Under the pieces are notes generated by a model, which was not told the origin of the DNA, made no database searches, and was given only the letters and a program-made list of their open reading frames with translations. The translations under genes and the position numbers were made by a program. DNA of 49,122 nt from Rhizomucor pusillus (lineage: Eukaryota; Mucoromycota; Mucoromycetes; Mucorales; Lichtheimiaceae): the NCBI GenBank assembly GCA_900175165.2, contig FWWN02000588.1:1-49122 (forward strand). The letters are read 5' to 3'. The first letter of the stretch is position 1. Each line of letters starts with the position of its first letter. Shown here piece by piece: positions 1 to 10,772 of this stretch.

Positions 1-990
1 TTTCGGTTGTTCCCATAATTTAATTCTTGTACAGATTAAATTGTATCACAATAAATGTAGTTCGATACTTTACTTTTGCTCCTATGCGATACAGATAGGA
101 TACATACGTAGGTCTGCTGACTGCCAACGATTGTTTTAAAATACAGGGTATGAGATGCCTTTGTAGTTTGCAGGGGGAAGACGTACCTCAACGACAACAT
201 TGGCAAACTGAAGGGGGTCACAACCAACCTGTATCAGCACCCGTTCACCAAGCAGATGCACAGCTCGGCTCTGTACCGATGTCTCACTCTTCCGCTTGGC
301 ATTTCGAGGTGTTACGATGGGTACTCCAGCCCATCGAAGAAACTGGGAACAAGTACACCTGGTAATGCATCTTGTAGGATGTCTGTTATCTGGGCGACTG
401 AATGCTGGCTTTCGCAAGGATACATATTTGTTACTCACCTTTTTTTTTCTCTTTACAAGTGCTTTGGCGGTCGCTGCGCTCGTCTCCCTAACGAAAAGGT
501 TTTCAGTGAAATCCGCATTAAATGATAACCTCGCTTGGCCTTCATAACCTCCAATCTCCAGCGGTTTTGCATCCGCTTCGCTACTGCAAGCATGGTGCCA
601 TCGAATTCCTGGTTTACTAAGATATACGCTCGCCTAGATCAATGTGCATAAGTGCTCTGCCATTAGCACTTTCTCCATCGTCGATATCATCGACTTTTCT
701 CCACCGTGACACTCTTTCAGCATCATTCCGATTGTCATAATCTGAACGCTCGATATCATGTTGTCATTTGCTCACCGTCAAGTCTAATTCCTTACGCGGA
801 AAGAGCAGAGCATAATGAAGTGGACCATAAAAGCATATATGCCACTAGTACGACTTCTATTGTAACTGCGTTTGTATTTTCATCGTCACTCGGCAGGCAT
901 AATCACAGCATTTCAATGCAGGCGTGTGTATTGTATTGACGACACTCTCGTTTTATTGAGATTTACTTTAAGAAGACCAAGAATAATAAT
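1..990. other. No gene recognised; accessory-type sequence
   Basis: I see no family I can name here. A minus-strand reading frame (136-438, 100 codons) and overlapping plus-strand frames cover 150-550, but none shows a recognisable motif or a convincing exon structure. The stretch adjoins the inverted repeat and transposase remnants, so decayed mobile DNA is the most likely content. This is inference from the neighbours only. Confidence 0.4.
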
Positions 991-1316
991 GTGATTCAGC
1001 AGCTGTGGCAAGATGGTACCAAGACAGATCACTTCTTGCTTTTTTAGCTTGAACACTGGATACGAAGGGGCATTGCATTGTCATGCATAATGTGCCATTC
1101 AATCATCCTAGAAAGGCAGGTGGATTTATAGAAAAGCATGGTTAGCTTCATATTCCCAGTTTTCAAGCGATCGAATGTCAAAGCAGGGATCAGAAGGAGC
1201 CAGCTTTCTGAATAGGCACTTTCAAGGATATAAATTTCACAGTTACTTCCGTTACTTTCGTTACCACCGTTACTTATGTAACTACCATGGCCATGTCCAG
1301 CGAGCAAGGTGAGCTT
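991..1316 (+). repeat. Left arm of a ~325-bp inverted repeat
   Basis: This arm is the reverse complement of 2182-2503. By eye the arms differ by a 4-nt indel (about 1011-1014, absent at the matching point near 2484) and one substitution near 1051/2448. The inner edges (GGTGAGCTT against AAGCTCACC) and the outer edges (GTGATTCAGC against GCTGAATCAC) are sharp. An open frame of about 87 codons runs through both arms. On the left it extends past the inner edge (minus strand, 1044-1352), which suggests that this arm is the parent copy. Possible explanations are the terminal repeat of a DNA transposon or an inverted duplication of a gene fragment. Confidence 0.85.
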
Positions 1317-1705
1317 TGCAAATAATTCGTATGGCGCTCTTAAGGAACGCATTAGGCATTTTCACAATGATCCTGCTGTTTGCGCAGGTTCGGCTCGAGA
1401 ATCCGTCCACATTGAATATGAGCATGATCAGAAAAACCTTTTCTTTTTTCCAAGGCTGACAGACAGTATCGGATTGCTCTCGCGATGAACATAGGGTCAA
1501 TTCTATGTTGGATTTCCACTAGGCTCGGTGGATTTCGAGTTTGGCATATACGATATGTCAGACCTTGTTCCGTCAAGGTATCCAGTCGCATTTAAGTGAT
1601 ATAGAGCACTAGTTGCACCGTTTGCTGCAAAAATTAATAAAAAATAGAGACCTTTTACATTCGTTACTTACTCAAGACTGAGCTGACAATAATGTCTTTA
1701 GTTCG

Positions 1706-2158
1706 TTGTTCTGCAGCACATCATTCTGCAGCATCGCTTTGGAGAGTGAATTGGACCCAGGCCTATGCGGCTTTATCAGGGAAGAAGGGAATCCATTTTG
1801 GAAGGTGACATGGGATCACTGGGCCAACAAGTGCCTCATTGCCACGGCCGATTCAATCGAGAAATTTACACTGGAGCGAACAAGGCAGCCCATAGTAGCT
1901 CCAGCCTACTTCTTCACGCAGCATGAGAGGCATCTGCTGGCCAAGCACCACGACGAAGAAGATGCCAAACGGGCCATGCTCGACACCTGCGTAATGTCAG
2001 CGACCTGGCCAAAAAGATCTCGAAGTGCGCACAAGAGTCTAGACAACAGTTGTTACGTACATCGATCAGACGTTGAAGTTTACAAACAGTCGTTTAATCG
2101 ATATGGCAGTCATCTGACCATATCACAGAAAGACGCTTTGAATTTTATCAGAAAATAA
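1706..2158 (+). CDS. Unrecognised ORF inside the inverted repeat
   Basis: This is an open frame of 150 codons lying between the two repeat arms and ending 23 bp before the right one. The composition is protein-like (several His, Trp and Cys residues, acidic patch HHDEEDAK), but I recognise no domain, signal peptide or membrane segment. The start is simply the first ATG; an upstream exon is possible because most genes in this window are spliced. If the arms are transposon ends, this would be cargo or a remnant of the element's own protein. Confidence 0.25.
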   Translation: MFCSTSFCSIALESELDPGLCGFIREEGNPFWKVTWDHWANKCLIATADSIEKFTLERTRQPIVAPAYFFTQHERHLLAKHHDEEDAKRAMLDTCVMSATWPKRSRSAHKSLDNSCYVHRSDVEVYKQSFNRYGSHLTISQKDALNFIRK

Positions 2159-2181
2159 AGCCAATTCAATAACATTGGCTT

Positions 2182-2503
2182 AAGCTCACCTTGCTCGCTG
2201 GACATGGCCATGGTAGTTACATAAGTAACGGTGGTAACGAAAGTAACGGAAGTAACTGTGAAATTTATATCCTTGAAAGTGCCTATTCAGAAAGCTGGCT
2301 CCTTCTGATCCCTGCTTTGACATTCGATCGCTTGAAAACTGGGAATATGAAGCTAACCATGCTTTTCTATAAATCCACCTGCCTTTCTAGGATGATTGAA
2401 TGGCACATTATGCATGACAATGCAATGCCCCTTCGTATCCAGTGTTCGAGCTAAAAAAGCAAGAAGTGATCTGTCTTGGTACCAGCCACAGCTGCTGAAT
2501 CAC
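2182..2503 (-). repeat. Right arm of the ~325-bp inverted repeat
   Basis: This is the partner of 991-1316 in opposite orientation, separated by about 865 bp. I could not find a clear target-site duplication just outside the arms: the left flank ends in ...aataat and the right flank starts with gttaat.... The near identity of the arms implies either a recent origin or gene conversion between them. Confidence 0.85.
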
Positions 2504-2935
2504 GTTAATGTTCACGTCAATATAACATCTTTTTAAAGATAGATATTTTTGAGTAGCCTCTTCTTCAGTATTATGAGCTTAACGACACATGCACTCGAGG
2601 TGTTATGCATAAAAGCGATATGAAATGTGAGCGGATTACTGGAAGGAACTGATGGATTCTCTACCCTCTCCAGCCCTTTACAAAAGTCTCCGAGACCTTA
2701 AATTAAAATTGTCTCATCACAGATCGCTTACCTTAAAGTACCCTTCATTCTATTCCGCATCTTAAAATTTGCGCGTTACCCATGATCTCCCAAATGTATG
2801 GACATCGATTTTCTTGCGAATCGCATCAGAGTTGCTCTCTGTTGCGACACTTATCTAAGCATTTATGGGAATGAGAAGTAAAGCCTTCAAAATCGCTCAG
2901 CGTTAAGCTATTGGACGCTTCGCTGATTCCGGTCA

Positions 2936-3229
2936 TTAGTGTCTCCTTTTCCAATAACCCGTTGCGCTTAACTTTGCTCTTGACGACCGACCAAACTGCT
3001 CGATAGGATTGAGTTCAGGTGCATACGATGGAAATAAGGCACATCGATATCGCCGAGACTCAATATACTTACAAATATCGTCAGATTTGTGGATGTTCTG
3101 TGGATGGGTAATAGCAATGAAACGCGGGTAACTTTTTGTACTTATATTTTCGTGAGCGCTGCATGTCCCAGCCTCCTGTTTATTTTGCTCGCTCTCTTCC
3201 AAGGTGATGTATGTACAACAAGTTGTCAT
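2936..3229 (-). pseudogene. IS630/Tc1-mariner transposase, C-terminal remnant
   Basis: The minus-strand frame ends with the typical third catalytic block of DDE transposases of the IS630/Tc1-mariner superfamily: NIHKSDDICKYIESR, then SYAPELNPIEQF, where the Glu of PELNPIE is the final acidic catalytic residue. The Trp that normally follows EQF is disrupted and the tail is frameshifted. There is no complete N-terminal half in frame. The nucleotide sequence around PELNPIEQF closely resembles a second remnant at about 31.7 kb, so both belong to one family. It is inactive in this form. Confidence 0.75.
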
Positions 3230-3726
3230 TAGAGTCCTGGAGCTGCATACTACTAATCATCTGGCTTATGCCGCCTAGCCTCTTTGTCATGCTAATTTGC
3301 GATAAAATCGCGACCTCCTTAGACGTAGCTTTTAGTACCAGTGGGAAGCTCAGCGTACGCGTCATGTCGGCCAAGACGCTGGCGAACCGTTTGGGCACGA
3401 CACCATTACTCCTCAGGTCAAGAACATTGTTTTCTCCACTACATGAATACAACTAAGTACTCACCCACTGTCGCAAAAATTTCAGCAACCTACTAATATC
3501 CTATGATTGCCATCAATTTTTCTTCGTCACTTGACAGTTGCTTAACATCACTCGCCCGTAACCTCTTTTTTGTACTCTCTTGTTCCAGTCTATCATCTGG
3601 TGCTGCCCACCTATCACCTGTTGAAGTGACCGCACGCGCGCTTGGCAGCAAATTTGCTTGTCCCTGATCATCTCGGACCTCGCCGTAGTGGTGTATGATA
3701 TTTGGTGTTGCTGCGGTGACGTCCAA
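3180..3726 (-). other. Unrecognised minus-strand coding fragments
   Basis: There are two adjacent open frames: 3493-3726 (ends SSDEEKLMAIIGY) and 3180-3452 (contains PKRFASVLADMTRTLSFPL and ISMTKRLGGISQM). They look protein-like and could be exons of one gene or of a retroelement-linked family, but I cannot name the family. The first overlaps no other call; the second overlaps the transposase remnant by about 50 bp in another frame. Confidence 0.25.
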
Positions 3727-4329
3727 AAATTAGATCCAAATTATTAAAAAGTCGTGAACATCAATAAACTTACCGCGAGAAGATTCAATAGAATGATATG
3801 CTCGGTCGCTGGGCTCGTGAGAATGCTACCTGCGGTATTGACCAGTTTTTGCACCTTGGATATCACACCTATGTTACTCTTCTCGGTTACAGCAGTCAGT
3901 TTTTGTCCCAGAAAAGCGCAGTCAGCGTCTTCAGATTTTCCATAAACGCAGGATCATCGCTGGAAAGTAATCTCCTTGCAAGATGACGCAGTAGACCCGC
4001 TGTCGACCATTTTTTGAGTGTGTGTACCGCACAAAAACCTTCCATGACCACAAAGATGCATTTCTCATCCAAGGCAACATATTTAATTGACTGTTGAGCC
4101 TCTAAATACTGACGAGTAGCCTACCGGACTCCAGGAAAACTGGTGCGCTTGGCTAGATATCCAAAATTCTTTGGATCTCTGTAGACTTAGATGTAGACTT
4201 CGGCTTTTCGCTATCAGTCATGACTAAGAAGCTTAGGTAGTGACCTATTGTGTTCATAAGCCCAGCACAGCTTCCTCGCTTTCTCTTCTTGGCTAACGGC
4301 TGTGGCAGTCTCAGGCTGCACTTAATTAA

Positions 4330-4960
4330 CCTGAGGCAGAGATCGCGCCCAAAATGGTGGTTGTCTGCGCTCGTGTTTTGGGCACAGTGTTAACTGCAGG
4401 CGAACCTTTCTTTGACCAGGCCATACTGCGCTTCATGTTGACATGGAAGGCAGACTCATCTATAGGAAGGCACAATTAGTCCTGAAGTCCATATCGGTTC
4501 CCTCCTACTTGCGAACCCAATCAAGGCGCTCTTGAATCTTGACCCCGCTGCTCCTATCTGCAGGCCGAAACCGGGCATTCTTAAGTGATAGGTTGCACTG
4601 CGTCCTCGTGAAGTCATAAACGGTGCTCTTAGAGACTTTGAGTCCTTTAATCCTCTGAAGCAGTCGCACCATTAACTGCTTCAAGGCAACCGAAGGGTTC
4701 TCATCGACGTACTCTAGAATGACCTTCTTATGCTCTTCACCAAGGATACGCGGACGACCATTCGTCTTACGCTTCTCGAACGTGCTATCAGGATTCGCCT
4801 CATACTGTTTAACCCGTCCTTGAGCTGTACGAACATGGATGCCTAAATGTTTTGCGGCAGCTGAAGCACTCAGAACTTTCTCAAAATTTGTAGAATCTGA
4901 CTTCGTCCTGATCCGTGTAGAGCGTGTACACTCGCTTGATTGACGCTTTTCTCATGCGAA
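4330..4960 (-). pseudogene. IS630/Tc1-mariner transposase, N-terminal and central remnant
   Basis: Reading the minus strand, 4882 down to 4505 is an open stretch of 126 codons without an ATG. It has a helix-turn-helix region (LSASAAAKHLGIHVRTAQ), a basic linker (NGRPRILGEEHKK) and a second HTH (KGLKVSKSTVYDFTR). After a stop the frame resumes with the first catalytic block (DESAFHVNMKRSMAWSKKG, then PKTRAQTTTILGAISASG), where the Asp of DESAF is catalytic. Several stops and frameshifts separate these blocks, and the region down to about 3960 is degenerate. The family call is firm; the copy is dead. Confidence 0.75.
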
Positions 4961-5285
4961 CGTCCGTATCCTTCTTTACGTCTTCGGTCTGCCGCGATCG
5001 CTCTCGCGAGTTTCGATTAGGCAAATACTGCGTGTATGAACTTAGCGTTTAAAGAGTATACTGCTCTTCGTCGACGACGCAGTCCATGGGCTCAACTCTG
5101 CTGTACTCATAGATAGCATTGCCTTGCTTATCTTCATTAAAAAGAAAACTGGATACTCATCTTGTTATCTGAAATTTCAAATGCACGATGAGGTAGGAAG
5201 GAGGAAGATGCGACATCTGATTTGCCAGCGCCGCGAAATCGGTTTCATTGGATGGCCAATCTAATTATGGAAAGAGTGTATCAGC

Positions 5286-6473
5286 ATGGATCTTGTACCT
5301 GACATAGTCTTTGAAAAGGTGCGGCTCGCTTTGATTGCCAAGTACGGCGATGGCTAATCAGTATGCAGCAAGAAGGCAATCTGTGTGCGCAACATGCACT
5401 AAAGTAAGTCGCTGCCTTGAGTTCGCCATGACGACTTGCCATCTAAGTGTCCCATTTCACAGCGCGTTGCTTCAAGGTAGTTTTGCGAGCACCTTTGTAG
5501 CGAACTAGCGTCTACTATATACTCAGCCAGATTGACTGCATAGGCCATTATTACACTGCCATCGATCTTGCAGAAATAGGACAGATACTGGATGAACAGG
5601 AGATAGCCATGACCGGTCGGGTTGATGCCGCCGAACGTAACTATGATGATACAGGCTACTTTAGTATACAGGTAACAATGTTGACCCCAAAAATCCATTT
5701 AACTGCTATACGTATATCTGAAACGCTTCATCTGCTTAGGTAATACAAAAGGCACTGCGCGATGGATGGAACCTTGGCCTAGTGCCGTGGCAATCTGAAG
5801 AAGCGCGAAATGCAAGGGAGCACCCAGAGTGAGTTGTTCTTTTTCATATCGATAATCTCGCTTTTTAACGATATTATCTTTGCTCCAGGAACGAATTAGC
5901 ATTCATATGTAACCTAGATAAGCACTGGCAAGCACCAAAAATGTCGAACCTCTATCTATTTAAAAGCTAACGGGTTTATCTAGGTTTACATTGCGCAAGT
6001 TTGGAGGCGTTCCGTGGCGATGGTACAACTTGAATTCCACGCAAAATGGACCGACATATGTCAGTGAGACGTACCTGGGTATGCTGCTTGATCAGATACA
6101 CAATGAAAGTGAGTGTTGCGCCATGATGATGATGATAATGACAAGTAGTGATAAAAAATTGACACCTTTATTCTTGTGACCAGACTATTCGATCTTTGTG
6201 GTGCGAGGGCATCTAGAGGATTCTGTAGCAGACAGACGAGCAAGAACATTGCCGCGGCCGCAAGTGCAAAAGAAGACACAAGACAACGAACCTTTCGGAG
6301 GCCGTGGCTACTCTTTGAATGAACCGTTTGTGCCAGAGGCAGAAGAACAAGAAGATGAAGAAGCACAGCTCTCCCGAGCTATTGAATTGAGCCTTCAGCA
6401 ATCACAGCAGCAACCAGCAATGGATATGGATGAAATACGCCGGAAGCGATTAGCAAAACTCGGTCAAAAATAG
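5286..6473 (+). CDS. Ataxin-3-like Josephin deubiquitinase
   Basis: This is a cysteine protease that removes or edits ubiquitin chains. My model has eight exons: 5286-5318, 5369-5403, 5463-5476, 5544-5671, 5740-5828, 5889-5927, 5984-6108 and 6184-6473, giving 250 aa. The Josephin domain spans residues 1-165. The catalytic Cys17 lies in QEGNLCAQHALNALLQG, His112 in LDKHWFTLRKFGG and Asn128 in WYNLNS, so the triad is complete. The DDTGYFSIQ and SIFVVRGHL blocks also match ataxin-3. A ubiquitin-interacting motif (EEAQLSRAIELSLQQS) sits near residue 215. Exon 3 is only 14 nt, and the intron after exon 6 starts with GC (GCAAGC) instead of GT. The gene converges on the small secreted-protein gene, with 102 bp between stop codons. 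It is shorter than human ataxin-3 and has no long polyglutamine tract. Confidence 0.93.
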
Positions 6474-6575
6474 TTGTTATATTGCGACAACATTGTGGTG
6501 TTTATTGAACCCGAATAAAAGGAAACAAAAATGTATTCCGTACAAATGAGTAAGAAAAGCAGGATGCTTTTGCGT

Positions 6576-6866
6576 CTAGTTGATGACTTGATTGATGTTG
6601 GAGGTTTGGCTCTTGGAGCTAAGAATATCGATGCCGAGGCCGTTGAGCTACAGCGGTGAGAGAAGATTATGAATGAGAGGGAATGATCGTTGTGTTTCCG
6701 ATTCTTATATACTTACGATGCCCTTTTCGTCACCCTTGTTGTTGCTGCCGCCAGCGATAGCGATCTTGTCACCAGAGCTGTGCTCTTCCTTGTGCTTCCA
6801 GGGAGCTGCAGAGGTGGTGGAGACGGCAAAGATAGCAAAGAGAGCAAGGATGTAGGAGGCCTTCAT
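6576..6866 (-). CDS. Small secreted protein, 73 aa
   Basis: There are two exons (6717-6866 and 6576-6647) with a 69-nt GT-AG intron. The N-terminus is a textbook signal peptide: MKASYILALFAIFAVSTTSA, with likely cleavage after the Ala-Ala before PWKHKEEHS. The mature part is about 50 aa, polar and Gly/Ser/Asn-rich (IAIAGGSNNKGDEKG), with no cysteine. No domain is recognised. A TATA box lies about 100 bp upstream, so this looks like a well-expressed secreted or cell-wall-associated peptide. Function unknown. Confidence 0.75.
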
Positions 6867-6955
6867 TATTGTTGCTGTTGGTTGTTTCTTGAGCTGTTGT
6901 TTAGTTGGAAGAAGTTTTGTTCGATAATGTCTCGCAAAGCATTTCGTCGCACTGT

Positions 6956-6963
6956 CTTTTATA
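6956..6963 (-). promoter_or_regulatory. TATA box of the small secreted-protein gene
   Basis: On the minus strand this reads TATAAAAG, about 90 nt upstream of the start codon at 6866. The sequence between is rich in A/T and pyrimidines, as expected for a fungal core promoter. Confidence 0.6.
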
Positions 6964-6966
6964 CCT

Positions 6967-8785
6967 TTTGGCTGTCATCTCTCGGATGCTCTCCCCGGTT
7001 ATCAAGAAGGAGAACCCATACTTCTCTCTCTCTGTATATGTCTTGTTGCAAGTGTATGTATAGTATACCCCCTTTTTTCATCGACATGTAAATTCACGCC
7101 TTCGTTCCGCGAACGCCCTTTTCATTATGTCTATTACTATTTCCAGAGACGTCCCGCTTCCTGATCGTCTCTGTGCTCTGGAAGGAGGCATATTCGCTTG
7201 CATTACATTAGATCAACTAGTTTCCTTATGGATTCAAAATGCAATGGTATACATATTCACCGTCGCAATGAATATTCGACATTAATAGTTTACGCTATGT
7301 ACGCGTATTTCCTGATATCCACTCGGTTGATATTTGTGCCTGGAGCGACATGAAAATGGGAGGGGGTTTTTCGAACCTTAACTTTGTATGCATACGCATG
7401 GAAGAGAATAGGGGGCAAACGATATACTCGCTGAGCAATCTTGTGCACACCAATGTTTGCGTACGCTCTGTTATTCCCTCTATCTCTTCTCTTACGTTCT
7501 CCTGAATTGCCGCGGAGTCGTCATCTATTAGCGGCAACTGCTAGTAACGGTCCTTGCGCGGAAATATGTCCTTCCTGTGCGCACGCAGAGCCGAATCCTT
7601 GGACCAAGATTGCGAATGCTTTTCTAGTTCTCTTACAATCATAAATAATGTAATTGTCAGCACATGGTCGTAGTCTCTAGTATTCTTTTATACATAGTAC
7701 TACTTTGTTATTGCGATAACAAGTGAATTGATCTACATAGTATGAACATCTACGCCCATCATAAATATTCTAGTAAAGTGTCATTATGTACTGTTCCTAA
7801 AAATAAGTCCTTCGCGACAAGCCGAGACTAGCGTTGTGTATGTAACAAGCAGCACAACACGTCCTTCTCTGTATAGTTACATTAACGATTAGCCAAATCC
7901 CCTAGTCCCAAAATTAGGTACTGTCTACAAGCTACTACCTGGCTACTCCATGGTTGCATATTTAAAACGAACGACTTGGTTTCCTCACTTGTAATTGGCC
8001 GTTAAGTACCATCCTGTAACATTCAGTGAGAAAAAAAAACCGTATCTACTGTATAAAAAATACACCAATACGCAGTCTGCAAACTATGATTACATGCTAT
8101 ATCAGCGCATAAGCCGTAGCATAATTCGACCCCTGAAGCCTTGCTTACAGCAATGCTGCTGTTCAGCATTTGGCGGCATCGGCAACATAGTATGTAGTAC
8201 ACTAACGCAAGCCGATTGACAGTTGATGCAAGGGGTTAACCTTCCAAGGTCGGACGAGCGACGCGTGTCATGGAAAAACTGGAATTACTTGGCAAAGCCG
8301 CTCAAAGGTATTCTGATGTATGCAATGGATTTCTTTGTGTGTGTGTCTCCAAGCAACCCCTCAGGCGTTCGTAGCATCCAGAGATTGCCATAGAAAAGAA
8401 ATATCACGTGGCAACAATGTCAATCCGGTTACTGACGGGATGTCCGCAGAACGACTGCCTCTAACAAACCTGATAAGCAGGCACTTTGGGCTTGCATGGT
8501 ATGAAATTCATAGGTTTGATTGAGGACACATCGTTTCGAACGTGCTTCTAACTGCTGCGAAGTTGCATATTTGCCCAAATTTCGTACCTGCACTTGATTG
8601 TCGCAGCTGCTTGGAACTATCATTGTATCGCTCTCGTCTATATTATTATCATTCATGTTGGAAGTCCAAGGTGTCAGCAGTTTTTGGACAAGCTGGTCCA
8701 TATACACACACTGTCTGTTTTCTTTTCAACTGGGACTGAAAACTTGAACCCTGGTGCTTCTGCTTACATGCTCGCGCCATGAACC
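6967..8785. other. Intergenic; no gene supported
   Basis: These 1.8 kb lie between the divergent secreted-protein and tafazzin genes. Open frames at 7295-7537 (-) and 8429-8707 (-) show no motif, and their composition is what AT-rich noncoding DNA gives by chance. A short ATG frame at 8271 (MEKLELLGKAAQR) is followed by a GTATTC, but I found no convincing second exon. The region probably holds the two promoters. Confidence 0.45.
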
Positions 8786-9961
8786 ATGCGATTCCTACGC
8801 AGCAGTAGTAACCGCACGCGCATTCTTCTCACGTCGGCTGTCGCAGGCGCCGGCGGTTGGTACACATATAAGCATCAGAAGAAGCTGCAACAAGGAGGAC
8901 AACAGTCTGCGCCGCCGGCGCCTGAAGCGAGCGTGGAGGAGAGTCTTGTAGGCGAGGTCGGCCAAACGCACGCACGCAAACCCATTCTGTTCCAATGGTC
9001 GAGTTTGCCAAAATTCATTGAGAAGCGCTACGACCCGCAGTGGCCAGGTAATGGCCCTTTGTGGAACGCTGCAAGCACAGCGGTTATTGGATCAGTCGGC
9101 ATAGTCGCCAAGGTGTTTGTAAAATATCTGGCGCACACGCGTGTGTACAATCTAGACAAGTTTTTGGCAATCGTGGATGACAAGGATAGGAACCGCCCGT
9201 TGATAACAGGTAATGGCATATTGCATGATTTTTTACAGTTCCTCTACTTGGTTCTGACTTCACTCTAGTCTCTAACCACGAGTCCGTCTGGGATGACCCT
9301 CTGCTGTGGGGCGTGTTGCCCATGGAGACGCTATTTTCAATCCACAAGATGAGATGGGTGCTGGGAGCCGCAGATATTTGTTTTACAAGCTTGTAAGGGA
9401 GAATTTGGCAGCACATGACGCTTTCTTTGTAAAAACACACACTAACATCCATCGCCCCACTTTAGATCCAAATCTATTTTCTTTTCATTAGGTCAGGCGG
9501 TGCCAACCATCAGAGGTTCAGGAATTTATCAACCAGCCGTCGACTTTGCAATTCACAAGGCAAATGAAAATGGATGGATCCATATATTTCCTGAAGCGCG
9601 TGTGAATCAGAGTGCTTCCATGATACGCTTCAAGTGGGGTGTAGGCCGTATCATTATGGAGTCTGAGCGGTCGCCTATCGTTATTCCCGTCTGGCACAAT
9701 GGCATGTCCCAAGTACGACCATTGCAAGGACCGCCAATCCGCTTCTTCCAGCCGGTTACGCTCGCTTTTGGCGAGCCCATCGACTTTCAAGATACTTTGG
9801 ATGCATGGCATGCTGGAAAGATAACGGAGGTTGAGGCACGGATAGAAATCACGAGAACAATATTTGAAGCACTAGGTGCGCTTAAAAAGAAGACAGAGTG
9901 CATGAAACGCAGCTTAGAAACGGGTGACAACTCGGATTTAGAAGATACCACGCGTCCATAG
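8786..9961 (+). CDS. TAZ1: Tafazzin, phospholipid-lysophospholipid transacylase
   Basis: This enzyme remodels cardiolipin acyl chains at mitochondrial membranes. Three exons (8786-9209, 9269-9392, 9466-9961) give 347 aa. The N-terminus is basic and hydrophobic (MRFLRSSSNRTRILL), fitting mitochondrial membrane targeting. The acyltransferase motif HX4D is present (NHESVWD, His145/Asp150) followed by DPLLWGVLP, and the tafazzin block LGQAVPTIRGSGIYQP lies at residues 191-206. The second motif reads IFPEARVNQS (residues 223-232), matching FPEGRVN of the family. The second intron's acceptor was chosen so that the exon starts SKSIFFSLGQ, which restores the conserved FSLGQ. Length is in the usual range for tafazzins. 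Confidence 0.92.
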
Positions 9962-10062
9962 ACTTTTTATTCAATTACTATCATCTCAATAATCATATCA
10001 TCCCCCATTTTTTGATGTACAGACTCCATTTTATCCTGTGTTAATAAATGATGGAAGTGCAC

Positions 10063-10356
10063 CTAGAACACACAGTGATGTTCGATGTTTGGCATACGTT
10101 GTGGTGTGTAGTTAATAGGCACTAACTGATCAATAACCACTAGCTCGCTAAATGTGTTATCGTATGCATCGAGTACACCAAGATCACTCGGAATCTGTAT
10201 AGTGTCAACAAGGTTTTTTTGGGTTTCAATGGATCATCGACGCAAAAACGATGCTTGCGCTTGGACCGATTTGTATCATATGGGCTAAAATTTTCAAAAA
10301 CTTGTGAGTAGCTGGATTATTGGCCAGCCAATATTAAAGAACCCGTATTGATTCAT
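10063..10356 (-). pseudogene. Possible small gene with a poly-A frameshift
   Basis: Two protein-like frames abut on the minus strand. The first contains PYDTNRSKRKHRFCVDDPL followed by KPKK; the second contains DTIQIPSDLGVLDAYD and ends NIEHHCVF before a stop at 10063. They are offset by one nucleotide at a run of seven A (about 10216). An ATG at 10356 could supply a first exon (MNQYG) through a weak GTTCTT donor. I do not recognise the protein. It may be a real gene with a homopolymer sequencing error, or a decayed one. Confidence 0.3.
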
Positions 10357-10419
10357 AGGAAACACATGAAAGAACGGGTTTAATTAATCAACTACAACGC
10401 GAGTTTTTATTGTCCATGT

Positions 10420-10689
10420 TTATTTTTCTTTGTTGTGCTGGAGAGCTGGGCATTGTTCTGCTTCGGGTCCAGTAGTCACTGGGTTATCTTCCTTGTCAAA
10501 TCGCATGGGATGACCGGTGATCCGCCTGTGTAGCTCGCCAGCCTTTTCAGCCAAATCGTGTTTCTGCTGTACCGATTGGGCCTGGAATATCTGCTAAGTG
10601 CTACAGAATCCATACAGAAAGCCAAAGAGAGGCGAACATACTTGTCCGATTTTATCAACAGCTTGTTCGAGTACAGCTTTTGGATCCAT
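10420..10689 (-). CDS. Conserved-looking small protein, 73 aa, unknown function
   Basis: There are two exons (10642-10689 and 10420-10593) joined by a 48-nt intron with a clean GTATGT donor. The protein starts MDPKAVLEQAVDKIGQ and continues with an amphipathic helical stretch (KHDLAEKAGELHRRITG) and a polar tail. It has no signal peptide and no membrane segment. The downstream end faces the tafazzin gene and the start is 83 bp from the FANCD2 stop codon. An acceptor three nucleotides further on would drop one Gln. I cannot assign a family. Confidence 0.65.
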
Positions 10690-10772
10690 TATGAAATATA
10701 CGCGAAAGAAAGAGAGGGAAAGAAAAATCCCGTTTTTATTGTTTGTTTGTTTGTTTGTAGGTAGGGGTTTTT

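Noticed and set aside
136..438. Minus-strand ORF of 100 codons near the left edge
   Set aside because: No motif, no splice structure, and the opposite strand is equally open; not listed as a gene.
7295..7537. Minus-strand ORF of 80 codons
   Set aside because: No recognisable motif, no supporting splice sites, AT-rich surroundings; treated as chance.
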